Assembly (NCBI GenBank): GCA_037013685.1
Contig: CM072896.1
Span: forward strand, 13,093,444-13,157,443
Length of the DNA: 64,000 nucleotides
Source of the DNA: Acridotheres tristis
Taxonomy: Eukaryota; Chordata; Aves; Passeriformes; Sturnidae
Direction of reading: 5' to 3'
Within the stretch, counting starts at the first letter, position 1, and each line of letters begins with the position of its first letter. Below the pieces are notes generated by a model. The model made no database searches, was not told where the DNA came from, and was given only the letters and a program-made list of their open reading frames with translations. The position numbers and the translations under genes are program-made. Positions 49,552 through 61,400 of this stretch are shown here, in pieces.

Positions 49552-52340
49552 GGCTGCCCAGGGGCTGAGAGGGCACCAGGGACCCTTGGGAGCTGCCAGA
49601 GGCTTCCTGGGACACAGACATCCACCAGAGCATTCCTTTTGCCGTGAGCAGTAACAGATTCTGCCAAAAACAACCTTTAAACTTTCTCCTTCTCACTAAG
49701 GAGCACATTACATGGGCTTAGATCTGTTACACTGATCCTTCCAGCAGCACTTGAGGAAAAAACCTTCCTAAAAACAACCACTCGGCTCATTTCTGTTGCT
49801 TGTGCAAAAGCATACATTCAAATAGGAAATTTTATCTCTACATATTCATCTTCTTATTCCTCCTTTTATTATCTAGCACGTTGCTGTCAGTATTTCAAGC
49901 AGCTGCCTATTGAGTGGTGAGTTTCCATCTGCAGGCAGAGCAGCTCCCCAGCAGGGCTGTAAGTGGTTCAGCACCCCAGAACCCTCTGCACTGAAGTAGC
50001 TTTCAGTGAAGCCTTCTCTTGAAGCTCTCCCATCCTCTCATGTTCCTTTAGCTCTGCTCTTCACATTCCTGATCTATTTCTATGGAGCATACCTCGTATA
50101 TTTTGCATACATACATGTACATACATGCTGCATGCTCTATATACCAGTATATATACCTTGTAGCTATATTAAAACTCGCATTTTACCAATTTGTTTGACT
50201 AAAAACTATACAGCAAGTTATCAAGGTTTACTATCGCATTTTGAAAATATCATGGGTTTGTTGGTTGGGATTCATCAGTACAGAAACAGTAGGAACATCC
50301 CTGCCTGAACTAAGCAGCATTTTGGGATAGATGAATAAGGCAACACAATCTCTCTCAAATAGGGTGAAGTTGCCTGATTGTTTGCTCTAATGAACATTAT
50401 TGGCAATTTGACTAAGTTAAATTACAACAAGAAGTTCTCTACAAACGGACACTGCTGCTTCCAGCTGTGCAAAACACTCATACTCGTACCTCTGACAATT
50501 TTTCTGGCTCTATAAGGCCACGGAATCACCATTTGGTTGTAGAATGCTTATGAGGAGACATAGATGTTTTTAATGCAGTCAGCTCCCACACTCCATGGGA
50601 GAACAATCTATCTACACATTCCTTCCCCTTCAACTGCTTGTGAGATTATTCTGTTAAACACCTGACACTGCCTGCATTTGGGGTACAGCTGCAAAAGTAG
50701 CTGGTTCTGGCAGGCTGGTTACATCATTCCATGCTGCTGCAGCAAACCTTGGGGCTGCTGGTTTTAATTTGGGCTATAATGCATCTTCAGTGCTGGCCCA
50801 TCATAGAGGAAAGAGAAAGAACTGTCTTTTCACTACTTTCATCAGCAAAAGCAACAGGCAAAGTTTACACATCACCTATGCTGGCCTGAGGCAGCAAAAT
50901 CATCTTGTCATGAGATTGATAAAGAACAGATAGACTTGTCTGAGGCTGGAGTCCCTGCAGTTGAGGAGATGAAGGAACATGAAGACAGACATCTACCCCA
51001 AGCTCTGCTGCCCTGGGTCAGTCCCCAGAATGCCCTGAGTGACCCAAGTGTGCTCCATCTGTGCCATTCCTTAGTGCTGCAAAGTTTTGTCAGGGGGTCC
51101 CAAAGTACTCACATCCCACTGAAGGCAGCACTGCAGCTGCCTTTGGGCACAGAAACACACCAAGGGTCAGCAGTGATCAGGTATGGTCCTGTCAGAGCAG
51201 AAAGGAAGGGTGGAAGCCCAAGTGTTTGACTTCCTGCTCCTAAAGCCCTTCTTTCAAAAGGGTCTCACTTTTTCAGTTTCATCCCTTCCCCAGACAGCTG
51301 CAGCCAGTGCTCTGCTCTCATCAAGATTCAATTTCCTTCAAAACAAGAACTGCCAGTGTATTACCACCCATGAAACCAAAAACAGACTAGAAAAAAAGAT
51401 ACATATGTAAATCCTTATATGTAACTGTCTAAAGCTCTTAAGAGATTGCATGGAAAATAGACATGGAAATTTCACAGATTTTCAGATGACTCAAGGGGCA
51501 TCCAAACAGTAAAAGTGACTCACGGACTGCGTGGGCACATACAGGTATGTGGGTAGGCTTCTGGAACCCATATGGTTTCCTGCTGAATATCAGCACAAGC
51601 AGTGCTGGGGAGAAGAAATGTGACGTTTTATCACATAACAGGCTACTCAGGCACTGTCTGTCCAAGAACTGCTAATGCAGGGGAGCCTGGTGAGGGCTGG
51701 CTCCCACCAGCACTGCAGAATAGCATGGCTCCTTTAAAGAGTGGAATCTATTTACAGAAAACTCTTTGGAACACAATGAAATTTAAGGGGGTGAGAGGTA
51801 ATTATATTCTAAAATAATTTGATTTTGTTGAAACTGGTCTTTGAAGACCTCTCTATAGGAGGCCACAATCTGGCAGAAAAGGAACATTATATGGTGCACT
51901 GGAAATATTTAAGCTTTGTGAAAGCAGCTGGAAGCAATTCCATCTGAACTCTAATAATGTTTAAAAATGCACAGCCAAGCTTGGAGCAAGATACCTACCC
52001 CACAGAGCCAAAGGAGCTGAACTTGCTTAGCTGTGTCTAAATGTGCTGTGAAATACTGTAATGAAGTATTCAGGTGAACTCCTACAGCCCAAGAAGGGAC
52101 ATATTGCAGTTGTCACTTCCTGGCACTACCCAATACAGACCCACTGTCTGCTGAGGATGAGGGAAGTTTGAAAAGCAGCTACAACACCAGGGAAGTCAAT
52201 ACCCACCTCTCCCAAGAGCCACAAGAATTTACAAGGTTGTTTTCCTTCAGCGGAAAGGAACAAGGAGGTGAAACAGAGACTTTGTGGATTTTGTGACTTT
52301 ACACAAGGAGTAGGAGCCAGGGCAGACCCTTGTCAACCAA

Positions 52341-52440
52341 AAGTGTGAATGTGTGTGTGTAAGAACGTGTAAGAGTGTATCAGAGTGTGTGTGATTGTGC
52401 AAAAGTGTGTCTGAGTGTGTGTAAGAGTGTGTGAATGTCA
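52341..52440 (+). repeat. Degenerate GT-rich repeat (GTGTAAGAGTGT type)
   Basis: About 100 bases built of GTGTGT stretches separated by irregular spacers such as 'aagag', 'aatg' and 'ctgag', giving a loose 10-14 base periodicity. It is a decayed or compound minisatellite. The minus-strand frame through it gives a His/Thr/Ser-rich peptide that is not a gene. Confidence 0.85.
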
Positions 52441-55400
52441 TATTGACAGCGGCAGCCTGTCATTCCAGCAAGGCAAAAGAAAAATGAAGAAAAAGAGTGG
52501 CTATTTTTCCCAATATTCTTCCTACAGCAAATTCCCCCCCCCACTTTGAAAAGGAAGAGTTAAGTAGCAGTTACTGTTGTGACACTCAAAAGGAGACTGT
52601 TTTTAGTTAATAGTCAATGTCTCTGCAACACAGAATCTGGTGGACACAGTGCATTTGCTCATACAGCTTCAGTCTCACCTCTGACATGAGCAGGAGAGAG
52701 GTGAGAAAACCAGGATGAGTTCATGTTTATTTTGTCAGCCAAAGGTACCTGGGGAAAAGGGGCTTTCATCCTGCTTTGGATCTAATGGTATTGAGTGCCA
52801 GGAGATGGGACATCTTATTTACCACAGGAAACCTGATCTGCTGCAGAGCTGGGGTCACACCTTCTCTGCACAGCACAAGTCCTTGGAATCCCTCTCCAAA
52901 GAAAACTCCCACAAAAAAATGGGGCCTGTTCTGCCTGAAAGTATGAAAAGCCTGGGGAAAGCCTGTGTAGTGGGATGCAAATCGCCTTTTGAGATCTGTG
53001 CTTAAAGAAATAATCCCTCTGTGGCATTTGACCCAGGGCATGTCCATCGCTGTGGCTTTCTAATTGGAAAACCTCTTCTCACCAAAGTGCAGGAAACACA
53101 GATAGCATAAAGTCATACCCTGGTTTAGGGGTTAGAATTTTCCTGACAAACACTTGTAGAGGAGGTGAGTGCTGCTTTTACATTACAGCAGATTCGGTGA
53201 AGTAAAAGAGACAGAGACAACCATCTTGATCTAATAATACATGAGAAAAACTGGAATGACAGAAATAAAACACCAGTCTCTGGGCTGTTAGAATATCTAC
53301 GCTGATATGGGAACAGGCAGGAAGAGGGAGAACAGGCTACAAAAACTGTGATCAACCATGAAAATCTACTTCCAAAAGCTACTTGAAAAGTACAGACACT
53401 CAATAGTGAGCCCCATGTACAGAAGCTGATTCGGATGCCCATCCACTATATCCTGTTGGCCTCTGCAGGAGCAGCATTCTCTACTTTGAAATATATTGCT
53501 GATACTGCATTAGCAGGAGTTTTTCAGAGCATTGCTGCTCCATATTTTAGTTAGTGGATGTAGAGAATATGGATTAGAGGGTCTCTCTTCCAGCTGCCTG
53601 GACAACTATGACACCTTAAGACCTTGAAATTTCAGGACAATTAAGGTAAAAATTGAGATATTTTCTCACATTAGAGAAATCTGCTGGATCTGCTTGGACA
53701 TGACCTGTCCCCCAGCAGTGGGCAGAGAGGGATGAGGAAAATACTCATTGGCAGAAGCACTTCTGATGTGGGAAAAAGATACTATGCCATGTATTACCCC
53801 TTGCCCTATCTCAAAAGGAGCTGCCTCCTAGCTGCTCTTCTCAGGCACATCACAGATCATCATCCACCATCTGAGCCAGTTTATATCCAGGACACTTCAG
53901 GCACACCAGCAAAGACAAAGCAGGCAATTACCAGCAATGTGTGGAGTACAAACTAGGGTGCTACATCCACTTCACTTGTAGTGAATACACTTTATGTTTC
54001 ATTCTTGACTCGGCAAGATCAAGCCTTGTAGAAGCAAGTCAAGCACTACTAAACAAACAAGTCCTGAAAGTCTTATGTAGCTTTTAGATGTTAATCTTTT
54101 CCCAGAATAAGCAATTAATTAATTTTCATTTAACATAGCAAAGATATCTGTGTAAGAGCTTGAACATAACTGATCGTGAAATAAATGTAATCTAATTCTA
54201 TCTCACTGATACTGCAATTATCTGCAGAAGCAGCTGGCTGGTCAGCTGGGTCCCTGCCTTCACTGGAAGGGCAGAGCACTGAGCTCTGCTCCAGGAATGG
54301 CACATTCCCTAAGCAACAACCTGGCATGCTATGCCATCCCAGGGGTCAGAGACCTCCTCAGACCAATCTGGATCTACTGGAGGAGTTTCACTACAGCAGC
54401 ACAGCCCAGGGAGGGCAGAAGTGGAGACTCAGAAGGGATGTCAGACCTTTTTAAAAGAAAATTCAACTGAAGTTTAGTAGGTCCCTGGATGGAGGCTTAG
54501 GTGCAGGTGTTCTAAGTGCTTTCAGGTGATCTTTCCATCATGAGAATAAGTGAAAGAAATGCCAGGTTGGGGTAGAAAGACAGTGGGCATGGTGTGATTC
54601 TCCCTGTGGGATCTGTGGGGAGTTCAGGCTGGCCTGCACCTCACTGTCACTGGGAGCAGTCCAGTGGGCACTCACCTTGCAGCTGGTCAGGCTGGCACAG
54701 GGGTCACACATGCACGGACAGCAGGACACAGAGCGGGTTTCTGTGGGACACCAGTAACTCTGGGCTGTCTTCTTCTTCACCACTCCCCACTGGTGACTTT
54801 GGCTCAGGGGACAGAGCCCTGCAGACACCCCAAGCCCTGCTGCTGCTCAGAAAAGAGCTCTGTGCAAGACATTGTACTATGGCTTTGGGTGCCGTGAAAT
54901 AGATCAGAGGAGCCTGTGATGTGGGCAAAAGATTTCTCTTGCAAGCTCTGTGGCAAGTTAATTGCTGTTGATTACAAACTCAGTGCAATCTTGTTAATTT
55001 GCAACACAGGGCAGCAGCCATTTAAGAGAGCAGCGCTGCATCCAGCTCCTCAAGCAGAAAATTCTCACATTATTGAACAGCATGGTATGGGGCTGTTTAA
55101 GAAACAAACAGGTTTTGAGCCTGGTAGGGGCCAGGAGTATTGGAGAGACAGATAACAGCTACTTGATTAGTAAGAGGAGGTGTTATATTCCATGAGATCT
55201 GCAGTGGCAGCCTGCTCTCACAAAGGCCGGGTTCCTGTTGCTCTGGGCAGTGCAGGCACAAGAGCTGCTGCTCTGTGCCCTGCTCTGGGTACCCATGAGG
55301 AGCCCGTGGTGCAGCTGAACCTCTGGGCTGTCTCTCTTCTGTACTGCAGGAGCAGTCCCGTCCCTGTGTGTTGGCAGGGCAAAGAGCAGGAAAGAGGTGA

Positions 55401-58400
55401 CCTGAGTGGCAAGGTGACTTAAGCAAGGTGACCCAGCAGGCCAGCAGCAGAGCCATGTGCAAGGTTCTGTTGAATGCTGAATGACCAAGATCTGGGCACA
55501 GTGCCCCAAGTCTTCTCCAGGGCAGGGAAAGTTCATTTGTAGCCGGACACAAGTTTCCAGCCTTTCTGCAAAACAGCCTTTCAGGTGACACCCTTCAAAA
55601 TTCTGGCAGAGCAAGAGAAAGAGCTGCAACTCCTCACTTAGAGCCTTCAATAGCTCTTTGCCAGAAGGACAGAAAAGGGGAATGGGATAAATCCAGGCTG
55701 CACCAAAGCAGGGCAGGAGACATACATTGTCTGTGGTTTTGATACCCTGGACATATGCTCAGACAAGCTCAACAAGTTCTCTTTCACCTCATCTTGTGAG
55801 CAAAGACACTTCCTATTGCTGAGAGAAGAACCATCACATCTGTACAGGAAGTTTGGCAGTTCTTTATTCTAACACCACAGTAAATGATTGCTTTATATAA
55901 CACTCATATGCTCAAAGGTGGGGTTTGTAGCAAATGAGTTTTACATTATTTTCTTAGATTCAAATGTCACAACATCACATATGCAGCTCTGCAGCATGCC
56001 TGCCTTCTCCCTAAACTTACATTGCCCCTTTCCAGAGGAATGGGAGCAAGAGCAGCTCTACTGAGCTGCAGATTTCTTTGTGGCTGTCCCTGATGGATGA
56101 TGGTGACATAAGCTGGCTGTCTTGGGGATTTCACGTAAGCTGAAGCTTGGAAGGCTGAGCTACACAGAGGAAGCGTCAAAGCGCCCAGGAGCCCAAAATA
56201 GGAAGGAGAAGGAGGCGCGTGAACTGAAGTGGCTCAGAAGCACTAGATCTGGACAGCAGATTAAATATAAACTGCCATGAATGTAAGGTTGGTCTAAACC
56301 AGCTTCAGCAAGACAGGAATGAGATGTCCTGCAGAATAGTGCAGCACAGAGAGCAGAGTGCTCATAAGTAAAAATACCTCCCCTCTTTTCCCTGCAACCC
56401 AAGTAAGAAATCCCAAATCAAAGTCTTGTTCATTTAAAAGCTATTGATGCTGAAAATATTTTGGAGCAATTGGAAAAGACAAGTTTTGAAGCAGTAAAAC
56501 ACAGGGAACAGTGACCAGAAAGGGAAGAAGCCAAGTGAGTAGGGAGGGTCCTGGTGTAGTCTGAAATCACTGGTTGCTACCTTCTACACAATCAGAGGGA
56601 TCTGGAGTGATACCCAGATACAAACAAGGCTTGCACAGCTCCTGTGGGAATTAAAGTACAGTTTCAGGCTCAGTTACAGTCATTGCTAACATTACTGCAG
56701 CTAGGAGTGAAGATGTGCAGCTGCAGAACCCCTTCAGGGATGGACTATCAACCCCTGTAGGCTGATATTCAGAAAAAAACCAGAAATATAAAAAACCAGA
56801 ACACCTAGATATGAGAATTCAAGGTTTGGCTTGCTAATATATTCTCATGTAGTGTGAGGCTGGGCTGACAGCATGCAGGTGTGTTTTATGGATGTGTGTG
56901 GAAAGGGCAGGGATGAAATCACTGAACTGCTGTTGTCACGTTCAGAGATGACTGTCAGAGTTCAGGAAGAGGAAGTGCTCATCATCTCTGATAAGCTGTA
57001 TGTGAACAGCAGTGAGAAATGCTGTCATTCCAATGCTAAATCCATAACAACACATTCACCTTTAATCTAGTGCATTTTAAAAAGCATTAGTCAGATTGGC
57101 ACATGACGCTGGTTACCCCAGAAGGAACGGTAAGTAAAGCTTAGAGGCTTCTAAGCAGTTTATAGGCTGTACATTCTGCTCGAGTGCCTCCTCTAAGTAA
57201 AAACCTGCAAAATCCTTCATCTCCAGCACCTTCAGGAGCAGAACTGACAAGAAGCCAGGCAAGGAGCTGACGCAAGTCTCTGGGTCAGCACCCAGCACAG
57301 AGGCACTGCCTGGCAGCAGAGCAGATGTCCCTGCCGGGCTGTCCCACCACCAGCACAGGCACCGAGCCACTGAAACACCTTCTTTGTATCATCGTGTGAC
57401 ACCTTTCAGACCTCCAGGACTGTACATCTATCCCTGTTCTGCATACCACTGTCACTCCGGACTCTGTGGTTCACTGCCCCTGAGATCAAGGGAATTCATA
57501 TCTGTGTGAGATCCTGTAGGCAGAAGTGCACAGTCACAAAAGCATGGTGGAGAAAATAATCCTAGTAGGAGCTGGGGGAGACTCCCAGCATGGAACCAGT
57601 TCTTGCCTGGCGCCTCTGTTGGAGATGACTGGACACAATTCCCTTTGCAGATCGATGTTATTCATATGTAAATCAAAAGCTGGTTCAAAGGCTTCTGTTG
57701 AATTCTTGATTCCCCCCCGACTCTGGCTTTCACTTTTTCCTCTTTATGCCAAGAGCTTAGTCAGAAGTCTTTTAAATCACTAGAAACATCTCAATTATAT
57801 CATTAACCAGAATGTGAATATCTGCAAACTGCCACGGGGGAAGGCTTTGGCTGTCCAAGTTTGAGGGTATGGAGGAAGCTTGTATGCTATTAATTTTTAG
57901 CTAAAGCTGACAGAGAGGAGGCTGAAACCAGCTGTGATCCTCTCTGCCAGTTCCTCCAAGGACACAGCAGCCACGAAGGTTGCACTGTGCCCACATAATC
58001 ACAGGCACTACATGGCTGTGTGGACAGGTTTAAATTCCCTCCGTAAAGGGAAGGAATTGCACAGGAGGTGGTTTTTGCATCCTTAGAGGCAACTTGGCAA
58101 GCCCCAAAAATGCTTTGTTCCCCAGGCAAGGCTTTGTAGGAGTGCCCCATCACCTGATCCGCATGAATAGGCCTTTTCCTCTTTAAGCTTGGCTCCCAGC
58201 TGGTGGACCATGAACTGTTGAGCCCTGACTGAAAGGGCAGGGCTGATGCAGGCAGGGGAGCCAAGGAGTTAAGCAGTCACCAGCCAGTGAACGGGAGGGC
58301 AGAGATTTATCTGCCTCAGAAACAGAGACAAAGGTGAGGATGATTACAGAGAGAAGGGAGTGCAGAGAGACAGGAGGCTGCAGTGCCACGGGATCCATGG

Positions 58401-61400
58401 AACCCTGCAGAGAGACACATGGTGATGGGTGCTCCAGCATGCACTGGCACAGCCTGTGAAAAGGAGTGGATAACAATAAATTATTATCCATTGAGCACAT
58501 ACTAATTTACAACAAACCTCAAAGAAACATGATCCCAAATTCCCAATGCCAAAAGGCAAATTGGTCATCTCTAGGAAATGAGAAATCAGCTAAGCTGAGG
58601 AATTCAAGACCAAAAGTGGAAGAAAAGCTATTAAGCTGCTGTGGTAGTTGTATCTCCTGCAAAAGAGGTGAGGGGTCTGAAGCAGCAGAGCAGCCAAAGG
58701 CACACTTAAGCACCTCAGAAGAATAGCTGGAGCATGCAGAAATTTGCAATGGAAGAGAATAGGGAATAAGAGAAAAGGCACCAATACACACGGGTCAAAA
58801 GCATCTGGTTATCACCTCCGGCAATCCTCAGACCAAATGACACTTCACAGGAGGTATTACACAGCAGACAAGTTTAGTCAGCTACATGAGAAAAAGTAGA
58901 TCAAAGGAGGGAGAAGGGAGGGTCTTTCTACAGAGAAAATGGGGTAAATGCTAATCTCAGGATGGCCCCAAGCCAAGTTAACTCTTTGCCTTACTTTACA
59001 ATATAAAACCAATAATGCTGGACATGATGTAAGAAGCAAGATGGATAATGTGATAAATACTAATTCACCATTTTCCAGCCCATCTTCCGGGGGGGAAAAA
59101 AACATAGTTTTGCATACTGGAGTGCACTGACATAACAAGCTGCAGAAATAGCAGGGTTTGAGCACATCTGGGGCATTAGGATGTGACTAGGGAAATGCAA
59201 AACTTAAAAAGGGATTTTGAGAAGATCTTAAGAAGGAAGAAGTGATGAGGAAAGGTTGAGGCTTGGTAGTTTAACTGCAGTTGAAAGCCAGACCTTAAAA
59301 CAAATTTTGAAATAGATAATTAAGAATACAGTAACAATGAATGTGGACTGTGCAAAGGGGAATGTTGCCAGACTTTGTTCTTTCTTCCTTTGAAAGTCAA
59401 ATGAAGACTTGGAGCTCATCCCTTTGGACTTCAGAGAAGCAGATGACCTGCCATCAAAGGGGGATTAACAAACTGAAGATGCTTCTGCTAAAAGACAAGG
59501 AACAAAAAGGAACTGGCTACGAGGGAGGAAATAGAAACAAGTGTTGAGAGAGGCAGGATGAGCCTGAAGAGAAATCACTATCATGGGTCCATAAGGGTCT
59601 GCCATCAAGTCTGATGTGTAGTTTGTCTCTCTGGCACAAGAGAAGTTTGCTCTTGCTGCCCACATTAAGGAGTGCTGGATTAATTTCAATAGACATGAAA
59701 GAGCAGACCAGCAGGAAACCAGCCTGCTCTAGCAAGGACTAAATGGCTGGATAGTTCTGCAAAACACAACAGGGGAGACCTCGTTCTTCTGTAGAACACA
59801 CCAGAGAGCAGGCACAAGAGAGGAAACAGTTATTTCAGCCACCAAGAGCAGCAGTGGCCCTCCCACCACTGGGACAGCCGGGCAAGAAGCCAAACTCATT
59901 TCCAGACCAAAGGGGATTCACTTGTGAAGAGCAGAAGACAGGGCAGGATATTGGGTGCAGTTAGAGACACCCACACCAGCAAAGTCCTCCCGTTCCCTAG
60001 AAACGCCATTCCTCTCTTGCTGCCTGCTTCTCTCCTCCTGTGGAGCTTCTCTTCAGGCTGTGCCAAAGTGCTTGTAGGGCCACAGTACCTGCAGCACTGC
60101 CAGCAAGAGCTGGGAGCTGGCAAAGGTGCTCTGGTGCTGCCAGGACAGACCCCTTGGTGACAGCAGGTGCTCCAGGAGCAGCAGCTTACGAGTAGTTCAG
60201 GAGCATTTCTAGCAGCGTTAGTCACCACCCTTGTCCTGACAAATTCTGGCTGTCTGGCCAAGTTAATGACACAGACATTGCTTCGTGGTGGTCAAATCTC
60301 TTGGCTCATAAAATAGTAGTTGGAGAGTTGGAGTTTCCTGCCTTTCATAAAAGCCAGGAGCCCTTCACCCTCCAGCTCATTCATGGAAGATAAAAATCTC
60401 TTGGCACAAACTCTTGCCTTACTTGGAGGGTAATTACATTGTTCAGGCTCTGCAGAGCACTTAATACATCTCTGCCCTGTTAATCTCCAGTAGAGGCTGT
60501 GGCTGATGTGGCTGAGTACCAGCCAGGCATTGCCAGTTAAGGTGTAGAGGAGGCTCTTTACCCATAGGTTCTTTTTCTGTCCGATCTCCACAGCCAGCAA
60601 AACGCTATGAGACTGCACAAACCCAGCCTGCCTTTCTGCCCCTTGCATCTCTAACCTGTCTCCTCACCACCAGAGACATGTCCAGAGCTCTGCAGAACCA
60701 AGTAAATCCAGGACTTCTTCAGCAAGGGTGGGAAAAGCAATGGGACCCAAAGGTGCCTTGGCTGGGTGCAGAAGGTGAAATGACCATGTATCAGGGAAAT
60801 GCTCCCAGAAACACCATGTGCCTGTAAGCACTAAAAGTCCCTGGACCTCCTGGTTTTCCTTGGGGACTGCACATAGCAATGGTGAGAACCAGCCAGCATC
60901 AGGTGTGTCCTTCTGTTCTGTGAGATAATGGCACCACGCCACTGAAGTCAGTACAGTTCAAAGAAATTAGGCAGCACAATTTTAATTAAAATTGTAAACT
61001 AATTAACTAATGAACTAATGTTCCCAAGGGACATGGTAAAATATCTATTGCTGAGGCTTCACAGCAAGGCTAATTGCATATCCAGAAAATTAAAAATTCT
61101 TGGTTTGAAACAACTGTGGGAAATGTGCAGAGATTGCTTCATCTCCTCCAGAGACCAGACTTCCCAACACGTTTATCCACCTAGTCCTTTTCCCTCACAG
61201 CTTGCTTCAGACATTCACCAGCCATTTCCCCATCACTACTTAACTAATGTGGTCATACAGACTGTCCAGCCCTCACCCTAAAGCTATATCCCCTTTGGAG
61301 CCATCATCTTGTCCCTTTGAGTCTGCAGAGCTCATCTAAAGCTGCTGCTGCCTGCTAGTGGTGCAGTGCTTTGTGTCAGGCCAGCAGCAGAAAAGACTTT

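Noticed and set aside
54538..55650. Cluster of frames up to 164 codons on both strands
   Set aside because: Overlapping in several frames, Ser/Pro/Cys-rich, without recognisable motifs or splice-bounded structure.
59896..60648. Minus-strand frames of 118 and 121 codons
   Set aside because: No recognisable family, and no sign of the neighbouring mammalian gene BDH1.
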